64,000 bases of DNA from Acidimicrobiales bacterium (GCA_030446545.1 JAUJNB010000002.1:1-64000), one strand, 5' to 3'; positions 42,428 through 51,418 are shown, counted from the first letter of the stretch. Made by a program: numbers and translations. The notes: a model not told the origin generated them from the letters alone.

Positions 42428-43588
42428 GTGCACATCGACTTCAACGCCTCGGAGCGGTCCAGCCTCGGGGTGGAGATGGAGCTGGAGATCGTCGACCTGG
42501 CCACCCGGGAGCTCCGCAGCGCCGCCAGCGAGGTGTTGGCGGCCATGGGCCGGGGACATCCCGGCGGGGAGCATCCCCGGGCCAAGCACGAGTTGTTCGA
42601 GTCGACGGTCGAGATCATCACCGGGGTGTGTGCCACGGTGGCCGAGGCCAGGGCCGACCTGGAGTCCACGCTGGGCACCCTCGGTGACCTCTGCGCCCCC
42701 CGGGGGCTGGCCCTCATGTGTTCGGGGACCCACCCCTTCACCCATTGGGCCACCCAGCAGGTCAGCCCCAACCCCCGGTACCACCAGCTCGTGGAGGAGA
42801 TGCAGTGGTTGGCCCGGCGCCTGCAGATCTTCGGCATCCACGTCCACGTGGGCGTGCGCTCGGCCGAGAAGGCCATCGCCATCGCCAACGGCCTGGTGGG
42901 CTACCTGCCCCATCTGCTGGCGATGTCGGCCTCCAGCCCCTACTGGATGGGCCAGGACACCGGCCTGGCCTCGTCCCGCTCCAAGGTCTTCGAGGGCCTC
43001 CCCATGGCCGGACTGCCCCACCAGCTGGCCGATTGGGGGGAGTTCGAGCGGTTCATGACCACGTTGGTGCGCTCGAAGGCCATCACGTCCATTCGCGAGG
43101 TCTGGTGGGACGTCCGTCCGCACCCCGACTTCGGTACGGTAGAGCTCCGGGTGTGCGACGGGTTGCCCCGCATGAGCGAGGTGGCCTCGGTGGCGGCACT
43201 GACCCAGTGCCTGGTCGAGTGGATGGACACGGCCTACGACGCAGGGCACCCGGTGACGGCCCCCAGCGCCTGGGTGGTGCGGGAGAACAAGTGGAAGGCG
43301 GCGCGGTACGGGATGGAGGCGGAGATCATCGTCGACGAGCACGGGAACCTGCGCCCCTTGCGGGCCGAAGTGACCACCCTGGTCCACGACCTGGCGCCCG
43401 TCGCCCGTCGTCTGGGCTGTGCCGACGAGCTGGCCCACGCCCGGGCCCTGCTCGACGAGGGCCCGAGCTACGCCCGTCAACGGGCGCTGGTGGCGGCGGG
43501 TGGGGGCCTGGGGGACGTGGTCGACGCCCTGATCGAGGAACTGCGCACCGACCGACCGGTGGGCCCCCGGCCGGTGGTGGTGGGTTGA
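42428..43588 (+). CDS. YbdK-type carboxylate-amine ligase (GCS2 family)
   Basis: Glutamate-cysteine-ligase-like enzyme of 386 residues. The family start SSLGVEMELEIVDLATREL carries the metal-binding Glu pair. HELFESTVEIITGVCATVAEA, SGTHPFTHW and GIHVHVGVRS follow, then WWDVRPHPDFGTVELRVCDG. E. coli YbdK has weak gamma-glutamylcysteine ligase activity; actinobacterial relatives include mycothiol- and ergothioneine-era paralogs with other substrates. The stop overlaps the TTG of the next gene, a gamma-glutamyl hydrolase-type amidotransferase, so the pair may make and break gamma-glutamyl amides. That link is inference. Confidence 0.9.
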   Translation: MHIDFNASERSSLGVEMELEIVDLATRELRSAASEVLAAMGRGHPGGEHPRAKHELFESTVEIITGVCATVAEARADLESTLGTLGDLCAPRGLALMCSGTHPFTHWATQQVSPNPRYHQLVEEMQWLARRLQIFGIHVHVGVRSAEKAIAIANGLVGYLPHLLAMSASSPYWMGQDTGLASSRSKVFEGLPMAGLPHQLADWGEFERFMTTLVRSKAITSIREVWWDVRPHPDFGTVELRVCDGLPRMSEVASVAALTQCLVEWMDTAYDAGHPVTAPSAWVVRENKWKAARYGMEAEIIVDEHGNLRPLRAEVTTLVHDLAPVARRLGCADELAHARALLDEGPSYARQRALVAAGGGLGDVVDALIEELRTDRPVGPRPVVVG

Positions 43589-44346
43589 CGGGGGGCGGCG
43601 ACGTCCGCCCCCTCGTGGCGGTGCCCGCAGCCCGGGTCGAGGGCGGGCGCATCGAGGGATGGGGACCGAGCGCCTTTGCGGTGGCCGAGACCTACGTGGG
43701 CGCCCTGCGCCGGGCCGGGGCCCGGCCGGTGCTGCTCACCGCCCCCGACCCCGACCCGCCCGAGGAGGTCCTCGCCCCCTTCGCCGGGTTGCTGCTGGCC
43801 GGAGGAGGCGACGTCGATCCCCGGCGCTACGCCAGCGACCACGACGATCGGGTCTACGGCGTGGACGGGGATCGGGACACCTTCGAGCTCGACCTGGTCG
43901 CCTACGCCCTGGAGGTGGGCCTGCCCACCCTGGCCATCTGTCGGGGAGCCCAGATCCTCAACGTGGCCCGGGGGGGCAGCTTGTACCAGCACCTCCCCGA
44001 ACCACTGGGCCGGGGGGCGCACGGCGATCCCACGTCGGGGGTGTTGGTCACCCACGGCGTGCAGGTGGCGGAGGGGACCCGGTTGGCCGGGGCGGTCGGG
44101 TCGTCCCGACTGGGCGCGTGCACGTCGGTGCACCACCAGGGGATCGACCGGGTGGGCGAGGGCCTGCGGGCGGTGGGCTGGAGCGACGACGGGCTGGTCG
44201 AGGCCCTCGAACCCGAGAGCGAGGCCGGTTGGTTCGTAGCCGTGCAGTGGCACCCGGAGACCACTGCAGCCGACGACGCCAGCCAGCAGGCTCTCTTCGA
44301 CGCCCTCGCCGAACAGGCCCGCCGTCGGGCCGCCGCTTTCGTCTAA
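43585..44346 (+). CDS. Class I glutamine amidotransferase-like gamma-glutamyl hydrolase (C26 / PuuD type)
   Basis: A 253-residue C26 peptidase-like protein. The nucleophile Cys is at about 119 in LPTLAICRGAQILNVARGG. The His/Glu pair is in AVQWHPETT (about 223 and 225). GLLLAGGGDVDPRRY and RDTFELDLVAYAL are PuuD-family signatures. The TTG start overlaps the stop of the YbdK-like gene (TTGA), so translation is coupled. The PuuD role in putrescine breakdown is known for E. coli, but the other puu genes are absent here, so the substrate is open. Confidence 0.9.
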   Translation: MTGGGDVRPLVAVPAARVEGGRIEGWGPSAFAVAETYVGALRRAGARPVLLTAPDPDPPEEVLAPFAGLLLAGGGDVDPRRYASDHDDRVYGVDGDRDTFELDLVAYALEVGLPTLAICRGAQILNVARGGSLYQHLPEPLGRGAHGDPTSGVLVTHGVQVAEGTRLAGAVGSSRLGACTSVHHQGIDRVGEGLRAVGWSDDGLVEALEPESEAGWFVAVQWHPETTAADDASQQALFDALAEQARRRAAAFV

Positions 44347-44384
44347 CCTCGGGTGACCGCTGGCGGGGTGGCTACCCTGCGGCG

Positions 44385-44744
44385 GTGGAAAGCGACGGGA
44401 CCGACGAGGTGGTGCGGGCGTTCGTCGAACGGAGCCCGGCGCCGGGCCATCCTGTGCTCGGGGTCCAGGCCGGTGCCCTGATGGTCGACTCCTGGTGGGC
44501 GGCAGCCCTGTGGCTGGGTCGACGCACCTGCATCGTGCGCCTCGACGACGGGCCGGCACCCGGGCTGGCCGACCGGCTGGCGCCGGCGCTGGCCGCCGAG
44601 GGCCTCGCCCCGCAGCTGGCCGACCTGGGAGCACCGGTCGAGTCGATCAGTGCCCAACGCCTGGGTGTCGTGGGTGCGATCTGGCAGGTGTGGGCCGACG
44701 GCGAGGAAACCGCCCTGGCCGACATCGCCGCCGGCCTGGGCTGA
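44385..44744 (+). CDS. Hypothetical protein
   Basis: A 119-residue protein from GTG 44385. It contains two Trp-rich hydrophobic patches (ALMVDSWWAAALWLGRRTC and LGVVGAIWQVWADGEE) and acidic ends. No signal peptide or clear membrane helix is seen. It lies 38 bases after the amidotransferase gene and is convergent with the PBP gene (5-base gap). I do not recognise a family; coding is supported by natural composition and by the clean boundaries. Confidence 0.6.
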   Translation: MESDGTDEVVRAFVERSPAPGHPVLGVQAGALMVDSWWAAALWLGRRTCIVRLDDGPAPGLADRLAPALAAEGLAPQLADLGAPVESISAQRLGVVGAIWQVWADGEETALADIAAGLG

Positions 44745-44749
44745 CCCGG

Positions 44750-47047
44750 CTAGTCCACCGGGTTGCGGGGTTGGATCGTTGTTACCGGCTGCTCGTCGTC
44801 GCCCGGGGGCCGGGTCGTCGAGGTTGTCGAGGGGGTGTTGTCACGGGGACGGCCGCCCCGCCGCCCGCCGGGGGGGTTCTGGGGGACGATCAGGGTCGTC
44901 TGGGGGGAGTTGTTGGGGGGCGGGACGAAGGGCCGCCGGGTGGTGAGGGTGGTCGACGGCTCGGGGGCGACGGGGGGAGAGGTGACGGGTGGGACGAAGT
45001 TGTCGGTGGGCGCGGTGGGCGGGGGGCCGGGCGGCGGCGGGGGCGGGGGCGGCTTCTCGAAGTCGTCCGGTGGTACGCCGGCGAGGGCCTCGGTCATGAA
45101 CGCCTTCCAGGTCTCGGCCGGGATGGAGCCTCCGGTGACCCGGCTGACGCCCTTGATGTTGAACAGCGAGGTCGGCTTGGTCTTGTCACCGATCCACACG
45201 GCGGTCGAGAGCGTGGGGGTGTAGCCCACGAACCAGGCGTCTCGCCACTCCTGGGCGGTGCCGGTCTTGCCCGCGGCCGGGCGCCCGATGTCGGCAGCGG
45301 TGCCGGTGCCGCTGGTGATGACCCCCTTCAAGATGTCGGTCACGTTGTAGGCCGCCGACGCTTCGAGGACCCGTTCGGGCTTCCGCTCGCGGTTGTCCTC
45401 CAGAAAGGCGCCGCCGAGGTCTTTGACCCACAGCACCGGGGTGGCCGGGTTGCGCAGCCCGTTGGTGGCGAACACCCCGTAGGCCGAGGCCATGTCCAGG
45501 GGGGAGACCTCCTGGGACCCGAGGGCGTACTCCAGGTTGTGGCGCCCGGGGGTGGCCACCCACGCCGAGGAGATCCCCAGCTTCTTGGCCATGGCCCCCA
45601 CCTCGGCCACACCGGTGTCCTGGATCACCTGGGCGTACACGGTGTTGTAGGACTTCTCGGTGGCGCTGCGCAACGTGGCCGATCCGCCGGCCGAGCCCTC
45701 GTAGTTGTTGATGGTGCAGTTTTCGTCACCGACGCAGTTGGGGATGCGGTAGGTGCTGGGGGCGGAGTAGCCCTTGGTGTCGGGCATGCCCTGCTCCAGG
45801 GCCGTGGCCAGCACGAAGGGCTTCCACGACGATCCGGGCTGGCGCCCGCTGCCGCCGCCTTCGACGGAGATGGCCTCGGGGTCCCAGCAGGTGGCGGCCA
45901 CGTCGACTTGGCTCTTGACCTCTTCGGGAGCCTGGTGGCACTTGCCCAGGGCCAGGTTGACCTGCCCGCTGTCGGCCTTGAAGTCGCGCCCACCGACCAT
46001 GGCCTGGACGAAGCCGCTGCGCGGCTCCACCGACACCAGGGCCATCTCGATGGGCGACGAGGTGCCTTCGAGGGCCTCGCCCACGGCTCGCACCGCGTCT
46101 TCTTGGATCTGGGGGTCGAGGGTGGTGCGGATCTCCAGGCCTCCGGCGTAGACGGCCTGGCCGTACTGTGATTCGAGGTAGCGGCGCACGTAGTCGACGA
46201 AGTAGGGGTGCTCGCCCAGCCCTTCGTCCTTGGTGGGGTAGACGAGGGTCGACTCCCGGGGGGCGGGCCCGTCGGCGGTCAACCAGAGGCGCTGGTCAGC
46301 GGCCTCGTCGCGCTCGGCTTCGGTGATGTGGCCCTGCTCGAGCATGGTGTCGAGAACCAGGAGGCGCCGCTCCTCGGCCTCGTCGGGGTTGCCCCGGGGC
46401 TGGTAGTCGCTGGGAGCGGGGATCAGCCCGGCCAGCAGGGCCGACTCCGACAGGGTGAGCTCGGCCGGCGGCTTGCGGAAGTAGGACATCGACGCCGCCC
46501 CCACGCCGATGGCGTCGCCGCCCAGGTAGATGCCGTCGAGGTACCTGAAGAGAATCTCGTCCTTGTCGACCAGACCGTCGAGCTGGCGGGCCAGCACCGC
46601 TTCCTTGAGCTTGCGTTCCAGGGTCCGGTCGGTCCCCACGTAGGCGTTCTTGACGTACTGCTGGGTGATGGTCGAGCCGCCCTGGGTGATCTCCTGGCCC
46701 CGGACGTTGGCGATGAGGGCCCGCAGCGCCCCCCGGACGTCGACCCCGCTGTTGGCGTAGAAGGTCTGGTCCTCCATGGAGATGACCGCGTTCTTCAGGT
46801 GGTCAGGGATGACGCCCTGCTCCAGGGGGATCCGCTGGTCGAACTCGCGGAAGACGGCGATCTCCCGCCCGTTGACGTCGTAGACCCGGCTGAGCTGGCT
46901 CCCGCCCGGCGGCCGGGCATCGGGGAGCTTCTCGAGGGGCGGGGGATACAACAGGGTGGTGGCGACGAGGGCGGTGACGCCCAGCGGGATGAAGGCGGCC
47001 AGCAACAGGAACCCGATCGTGATCGAGCTGAGCGTGCGCCGGCTCAC
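44750..47047 (-). CDS. Class A penicillin-binding protein (transglycosylase-transpeptidase)
   Basis: Bifunctional peptidoglycan polymerase, 765 residues. A short cytoplasmic tail and one helix (about 10-32) anchor it. The GT51 domain has the catalytic Glu in ISMEDQTFYANSGVD (about 92), QGGSTITQQYVKNAY and RKLKEAVLARQLD. The transpeptidase domain has the SxxK Ser at about 406 (GSSWKPF), the SYN motif in EKSYNTVYAQVI, and KTGTAQEWRDAWFVGY. The last roughly 100 residues are a Pro/Thr-rich tail ([17 protein letters not shown], then Thr/Ser/Pro repeats), probably spanning the wall. No PASTA domain is seen. Confidence 0.96.
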   Translation of the reverse strand: MSRRTLSSITIGFLLLAAFIPLGVTALVATTLLYPPPLEKLPDARPPGGSQLSRVYDVNGREIAVFREFDQRIPLEQGVIPDHLKNAVISMEDQTFYANSGVDVRGALRALIANVRGQEITQGGSTITQQYVKNAYVGTDRTLERKLKEAVLARQLDGLVDKDEILFRYLDGIYLGGDAIGVGAASMSYFRKPPAELTLSESALLAGLIPAPSDYQPRGNPDEAEERRLLVLDTMLEQGHITEAERDEAADQRLWLTADGPAPRESTLVYPTKDEGLGEHPYFVDYVRRYLESQYGQAVYAGGLEIRTTLDPQIQEDAVRAVGEALEGTSSPIEMALVSVEPRSGFVQAMVGGRDFKADSGQVNLALGKCHQAPEEVKSQVDVAATCWDPEAISVEGGGSGRQPGSSWKPFVLATALEQGMPDTKGYSAPSTYRIPNCVGDENCTINNYEGSAGGSATLRSATEKSYNTVYAQVIQDTGVAEVGAMAKKLGISSAWVATPGRHNLEYALGSQEVSPLDMASAYGVFATNGLRNPATPVLWVKDLGGAFLEDNRERKPERVLEASAAYNVTDILKGVITSGTGTAADIGRPAAGKTGTAQEWRDAWFVGYTPTLSTAVWIGDKTKPTSLFNIKGVSRVTGGSIPAETWKAFMTEALAGVPPDDFEKPPPPPPPPGPPPTAPTDNFVPPVTSPPVAPEPSTTLTTRRPFVPPPNNSPQTTLIVPQNPPGGRRGGRPRDNTPSTTSTTRPPGDDEQPVTTIQPRNPVD

Positions 47048-47238
47048 CTGGGCACCAGGCTGTTCTCGGGGCGGAGGGGCACGGGCTCAGCCTAAGGGTT
47101 CCCTTCGATGGTGAGACCTCGGGTCCCGGGGCGGCCCGGGAGCGCCATCCGGCCCGGCCCCCCGCAGCGAACCGGGACCTCCCCGCTAGGCTGGCCCCGC
47201 CCTGTCGGCCCGTCCCTGCTGGAGGACTCGCGACGCCC

Positions 47239-47559
47239 ATGTGGGTCCTGCTGGTGGTCATCGGAGTCGTGCTGGCCGTGGGCCTGTTCGTGGGCCTGAT
47301 GTCCTCTGGGATCCTTCCCAAGCCCGAAGGGGAGGCCAGCAGCGACGTCGGGGGCCCCACCAGAGCCTTCCGCCAGTTCGGAGGAAGCCCCGACCGCGAG
47401 GCGGGGAACGGATTGTTCGGTATCTTTCCCCGGGTGCCTCACCTCCGGGAGCTGCCCCAGGGCTGCCTGCTCACTCTCATCGTGGCTGCCGCCCTGTGGT
47501 TCATCGGCTGGACGGTGGCGCTGGTGCTGGCCATCGGCCTGCTGCGCAGCATCTCCTGA
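47239..47559 (+). CDS. Small two-helix membrane protein
   Basis: A 106-residue protein. Helix 1 is at 2-24 (LLVVIGVVLAVGLFVGLM) and helix 2 at about 76-104 (CLLTLIVAAALWFIGWTVAL), linked by a Gly/Pro/Arg-rich loop of about 50 residues. ATG 47239 has ggaggactcg upstream, a good ribosome site. It is divergent from the PBP gene. A repeat element begins one base past its stop. No family recognised. Confidence 0.7.
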   Translation: MWVLLVVIGVVLAVGLFVGLMSSGILPKPEGEASSDVGGPTRAFRQFGGSPDREAGNGLFGIFPRVPHLRELPQGCLLTLIVAAALWFIGWTVALVLAIGLLRSIS

Positions 47560-47560
47560 T

Positions 47561-47732
47561 CTTCGGCCTCACTCGCTCGTTTCGCTCGCTCCGTTCGCCC
47601 GCGTCGGATCGTGCCTCGTCGGCGTCACTCGCTTCGCTCCCTTTCCACCGGTTGATCGTGCTCCGGCCGCCGGGCGGAGCCCGACGACCTCCGCCCGGAT
47701 CACTTCTCGGTCGCTCGCGCTCGCCGGTGCTC
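47561..47732. repeat. Dispersed intergenic repeat, copy B
   Basis: About 172 bases starting one base after the small membrane protein stop. It matches copy A (19031-19149) at both ends and in the middle, with an extra internal 50-base stretch that repeats actcgctYcgctcc. The core forms a perfect hairpin: arms cgggcggag (47671-47679) and ctccgcccg (47689-47697) around nine bases. As in copy A, the element follows a plus-strand stop codon almost immediately. The remaining gap to the glycosyltransferase gene is about 50 bases. Confidence 0.75.
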
Positions 47733-47782
47733 CGGCGTCGTTGCACCATTGGCTGTGGCTCGGAACCTCGCGCCCGGGCGGG

Positions 47783-48454
47783 TCAGCCCAGGGTGGCCAG
47801 GACCGCCCGCATGTCCTTGATCGCTCTGGCTGTTCCCCGGACGGTGCCGGTGACCTTGGAGCGGCCGGTCCGGGACTGGTAGGGCACCGGCACCTCGGTG
47901 ATGGCCCAGTCGGCAGCGGCCGCACGTAGCACCATCTCCAGGGGCCACCCGAAGCGCCGGTCGACCAGACCCAGCTCCAGCAGCCCCGTACGGGACGCGG
48001 CCCGCATGGGTCCGAGGTCGGTGAGGGCGGCACCGGTGGCCCGGCGCAGGCGCTGGGCCAGGTAGCGGTTGGCCAACCGGGCGTGGGGGGGCCACGCCCC
48101 CCAGCTACGGGGACGACGGGCCCCGAGGACGAGCTGCGGGGTGCCCCGGTGGAGCGGCCCGGTGACCCGGGGGAGGTCCCGGGGGTCGAGCGAGCCGTCG
48201 GCGTCGCAGAAGGCGACGACGTCGGAGGTGGCGGCTCGCAGGCCGGCCCAGCAGGCAGCCCCGAAACCCCGGACCGGTTGGTGGACCACGGTGGCGCCCA
48301 GGCGTCCGGCTACGGCCGCCGACCCGTCGCTCGAGCCGTTGTCGACCACCAGGGGGCGGAATCCGGCCGGGAAACGGCCGAGGACCCAGGGCAGGGCCCC
48401 GGCCTCGTCGAGCACGGGCAGGATCACGTCGATCACGCCGCCTCCGAACTCCAC
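47783..48454 (-). CDS. Glycosyltransferase family 2
   Basis: GT-A-fold enzyme of 223 residues. The nucleotide-sugar site shows VIDVILPVLDEAGALPWVL, VVDNGSSDGSA and the DxD in VAFCDADGSLDP. This resembles dolichyl-phosphate-mannose-synthase-like proteins that lack the C-terminal membrane domain. GLVDRRFGWPLEMVLRAAA and VPVPYQSRTGRSKVTGT are typical of the actinobacterial subgroup found beside DUF2064 and epimerase genes, as here. It is divergent from the epimerase (38-base gap). The acceptor is unknown. Confidence 0.9.
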   Translation of the reverse strand: MEFGGGVIDVILPVLDEAGALPWVLGRFPAGFRPLVVDNGSSDGSAAVAGRLGATVVHQPVRGFGAACWAGLRAATSDVVAFCDADGSLDPRDLPRVTGPLHRGTPQLVLGARRPRSWGAWPPHARLANRYLAQRLRRATGAALTDLGPMRAASRTGLLELGLVDRRFGWPLEMVLRAAAADWAITEVPVPYQSRTGRSKVTGTVRGTARAIKDMRAVLATLG

Positions 48455-48492
48455 GCCGCCGGCCAGCAGGCCCGGCCCCTAACCTCAGAGGC

Positions 48493-49542
48493 GTGCGGGT
48501 GCTCGTGACCGGTGGGGCCGGGTTCATCGGCTCCCACGTGGTCGACCTCCTGGTCGCCACCGGCCACGAGGTGGTGGTGCTCGACTCCCTGGCGCCCGAC
48601 GTGCACCCCGAGCCACCCGACTACCTCAACCCCGCGGCCCGCTACGTGATCGCTGACGTGGCCGAGCCCGATGCCTGGGTCGACGCGGCCGAAGGGGTAG
48701 ACGCCGTGTGCCACCAGGCGGCCCGGGTCGGCCTCGGCGTCGACTTCGGCGACGTGCGCCGCTATGTCGCCGACAACGACACGGGGACGGCCGTGGGGCT
48801 GTGGGTGCTGCACCGACTGCGCTTCACCGGCCGCCTGGTGCTGGCCTCGAGCATGGTCGTCTACGGCGAGGGCCGGTACCGCTGCCGGGAGCACGGGAGC
48901 CAGCCCGCCCCCGCCCGTCGGGCCGATGACCTGGCCGCCGGGCGCTTCGATCCCCGGTGCCCCAGGTGCGGGCGGGATCTCGACGACGAGCCCGTCGGCG
49001 AGGACGCGCCGGTGGACCCCAGAAACGTCTACGCCGCCACCAAGCTCCACCAGGAGCACCTGGGCGCGGCGTTCGGTCGCGAGCACGGCGTCGCCGTCAC
49101 CGCCCTGCGCTACCACAACGTCTACGGCCCCCGCATGCCCCGGGACACGCCCTACGCCGGCGTGGCGTCGATCTTCCGCTCGGCCGTGGCCGCCGGGCAG
49201 CCCCCCCAGGTCTTCGAGGACGGGGGGCAGCGGCGCGACTTCGTCCACGTGGCCGACGTGGCCCGGGCCAACGTGGCCGCCCTCACCGCCGACGACCCCG
49301 TCGAGGGGCCCCTCAACGTGGCCTCGGGCCGGCCCCACACCGTGCTGGACCTGGCGCTGGCGCTGTGCGCCGGCACCGGGCTGGTCCCCGAGGTGGTGGG
49401 TGGAGGCCGGGCCGGCGACGTCCGTCACGTGGTGGCCAGCCCCGAGCGGGCGGCACGAAGCCTGGGGTTTCGGGCCGAGGTGGCCTTCCGGGACGGCATC
49501 CGCAGCTTCGCCGCCGCGCCCCTGCGGGGTGAGGCTGGCTGA
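48493..49542 (+). CDS. NAD-dependent epimerase/dehydratase with Cys-rich insert
   Basis: Extended SDR of 349 residues acting on a nucleotide sugar. The cofactor motif VLVTGGAGFIGSHVVDLL is at the start; LASSMVVYGEG holds the catalytic Ser region and NVYAATKLHQE the Tyr-Lys. Between them sits an insert with CREHG and CPRCGRDL, a likely zinc ribbon. Such inserts occur in dTDP-L-rhamnose 4-epimerase-like proteins, so a related sugar epimerase is my best guess. GTG 48493 is the start. It belongs with the glycosyltransferase and DUF2064 genes. Confidence 0.9.
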   Translation: MRVLVTGGAGFIGSHVVDLLVATGHEVVVLDSLAPDVHPEPPDYLNPAARYVIADVAEPDAWVDAAEGVDAVCHQAARVGLGVDFGDVRRYVADNDTGTAVGLWVLHRLRFTGRLVLASSMVVYGEGRYRCREHGSQPAPARRADDLAAGRFDPRCPRCGRDLDDEPVGEDAPVDPRNVYAATKLHQEHLGAAFGREHGVAVTALRYHNVYGPRMPRDTPYAGVASIFRSAVAAGQPPQVFEDGGQRRDFVHVADVARANVAALTADDPVEGPLNVASGRPHTVLDLALALCAGTGLVPEVVGGGRAGDVRHVVASPERAARSLGFRAEVAFRDGIRSFAAAPLRGEAG

Positions 49543-49559
49543 CTCCACGAGCCCCGACG

Positions 49560-50669
49560 TCACCGGGCCCGGGGAATGCGCACGGTGAAGCGACAGCCCT
49601 CGCCTTCGTTGCGAACGTCGATGTGGCCGGCGTGCGCCTCCACCAGGCCGCGGGCGATGGCCAGGCCCAGCCCGCCGCCGCCGTGGCCACCCGGGGAACG
49701 GGCCGGATCGCCGCGGTAAGCCAGATCGAAGACCCGGTCGAGGTCGGCGGCGGCGATGCCCCCGCACTGGTCCAGGACCGACACCACGGCGTGGTGGGGA
49801 TCGGCGTCGTCGCCGATCTCGACCCACACCGCTCCGCCGGAGGGCGTGTGGCGCACGGCGTTGTCCAACAGGTTGTGCAGGATGCGCTCGACCTCGCGGG
49901 AGGACCCCAGCACCTCGGGCCCCCCGGTGCCGAGGCGCCCGTCGAGGTGGACCCCCTTGGTCTCGGCCACGACGCCGGCCGCGGCCAGGGCGTCGACGAT
50001 CAGCTCCGTCAGGGGGATGCGTTCGACCACCAGGTCGCCGGCCCGGGCCTGCAGGCGCGAGAGCTCGAAGAGGTCGTCGATCAGGCGACCCAGGTGGTCG
50101 GCCTCCCGGGTCATGGTGGCGTGGTAGCGGGCCACGGTGGCCTCGTCGCTGACCACGCCGTCGTCGAGGGCCTCGGCCATGGCCCGGATCCCGGCCAACG
50201 GCGTGCGCAGGTCGTGCGAGACCCAGGCCACCAGCTCGCGCCGGGACCGCTCCAGGGCCCGCTCCCTCGCTTGGGCCACAGCCACCTCGCGCCGGGCTGC
50301 CTCCAGCTCGGAGGCCAGGGCCAGGGCGGCCAGGACGCCGGCGGTGCCGGCACCGGCCACCACCACCACCAGGGCGGTCAGGTCGTGGGCCGAGACGAAC
50401 ATGGCCCGGGCCGCGGCCAGTGCTCCCACGCTCAGGCTGGCCACGGGGATGAGGGCGACGACGGCGGCGCGCACGGGCAACGACGGTTCCCGGCCCGAGC
50501 GACCCCAGGCCCGCAGGACCAGAGTGCCGGCCCCGTAGGCGAGCAGGGCCACACCGAAGGAGATGCCCACGAGCTGGGCGATATCGGCGCCGGGCAGGCG
50601 GGCCAGCGCCGCCACCAACCCGGCCAACCCCAGGCCCATGGCCACCACCACGCTCCGGCGCCGGGTCAC
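49560..50669 (-). CDS. Sensor histidine kinase of a two-component pair
   Basis: A 369-residue kinase. Its GTG 50669 start overlaps the response regulator stop (GTGA), so the two are coupled. The N-terminal membrane region has about four helices (up to about residue 110, with HDLTALVVVVAGAGTAGVLA the last). The phosphoacceptor motif is VAWVSHDLRTPLAGIRAMAE, with His at about 152; the N box is ILHNLLDNAVRHTPSG. The G1 box reads DQCGGIAAADLDRVFD, with Cys where Gly is usual, and the G2 box is GGGGLGLAIARGLVEAHAG. There is no HAMP or sensor domain, so it may sense the membrane. Confidence 0.93.
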   Translation of the reverse strand: MTRRRSVVVAMGLGLAGLVAALARLPGADIAQLVGISFGVALLAYGAGTLVLRAWGRSGREPSLPVRAAVVALIPVASLSVGALAAARAMFVSAHDLTALVVVVAGAGTAGVLAALALASELEAARREVAVAQARERALERSRRELVAWVSHDLRTPLAGIRAMAEALDDGVVSDEATVARYHATMTREADHLGRLIDDLFELSRLQARAGDLVVERIPLTELIVDALAAAGVVAETKGVHLDGRLGTGGPEVLGSSREVERILHNLLDNAVRHTPSGGAVWVEIGDDADPHHAVVSVLDQCGGIAAADLDRVFDLAYRGDPARSPGGHGGGGLGLAIARGLVEAHAGHIDVRNEGEGCRFTVRIPRAR

Positions 50670-51418
50670 GGTTGGTGCCGATCGACCGCCGTGTCGCGGG
50701 CCAGGGCCGAGGCTGCGCCCTCCCACCGGTAGCCCACGCCCGTGACGGTGGCGATGCGCACGGGGTGGGCCGGATCGGGCTCGATCTTCTCCCGCAGTCG
50801 CCGGACGTGCACGGTGACGGTGGAGGCGTCACCGTAGCGATAGCCCCAGACCTCCTCGAGCAGCTCCTGGCGCCGGAAGGCCTGGCGGGGATGGCGCATG
50901 AGGAACACCAGCAGCTCCAGCTCGCGGGGCGTGAGGGCGACCGGTTCGCCGCCGAGACGGGCCTGATAGGCCGCCACCTCGACCTCGAGGTCGCCGTCGG
51001 AGAGCACGGCCGACCCGCCGGCCAGGCGCGGTCCTCCCGTCTCCCCGCCGGCCCGGCGCAGCACGGCCCGGACCCGGGCCACCAGCTCCTTGGCCGAGAA
51101 GGGTTTGGCCACGTAGTCGTCGGCCCCCAGCTCGAGGCCGATGACCCGATCGCTCTCGTCGCCCCGGGCGGTGAGCATGATGACCGGGACGGGGGCCAGG
51201 GCCCGGAGGCGGCGGCAGACCTCGAGGCCGTCGAGGCCGGGAAGCATGAGGTCGAGGATCACCAGGTCGGGGGGGTCGGCCAGGGCCCGGGCCAGGCCGC
51301 TGCGCCCGTCGCCGGCCGACTCCACCGAGAACCCCTCACGGACCAGGTAGCGGCCCACCACCTCGGCCACGGTGGCGTCGTCGTCGATCACCAGCACCCG
51401 AGGGGTGCGCGCGAACAT
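50666..51418 (-). CDS. OmpR/PhoB-family response regulator
   Basis: A 250-residue DNA-binding regulator. The receiver domain has the acidic pocket VLVIDDDATVAEVVG, the phosphorylation Asp56 in VILDLMLPGLDGLEV, the Thr in IMLTARGDES and the Lys in YVAKPFSAKEL. The winged helix shows LTPRELELLVFLMRHPRQAF, STVTVHVRRLREKIEPDP and TVTGVGYRWEG. It overlaps its kinase. The divergent DUF2064 gene starts 111 bases away, so control of the surrounding glycan genes is plausible. Confidence 0.95.
   Translation of the reverse strand: MFARTPRVLVIDDDATVAEVVGRYLVREGFSVESAGDGRSGLARALADPPDLVILDLMLPGLDGLEVCRRLRALAPVPVIMLTARGDESDRVIGLELGADDYVAKPFSAKELVARVRAVLRRAGGETGGPRLAGGSAVLSDGDLEVEVAAYQARLGGEPVALTPRELELLVFLMRHPRQAFRRQELLEEVWGYRYGDASTVTVHVRRLREKIEPDPAHPVRIATVTGVGYRWEGAASALARDTAVDRHQP

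Noticed and set aside
48083-48112. G/C-run hairpin in the GT2 gene, similar to the carB hairpin
   Set aside because: It lies within a normal protein-coding segment (SWGAWPPHARLANR) of the glycosyltransferase, so the likeness is probably codon-driven.
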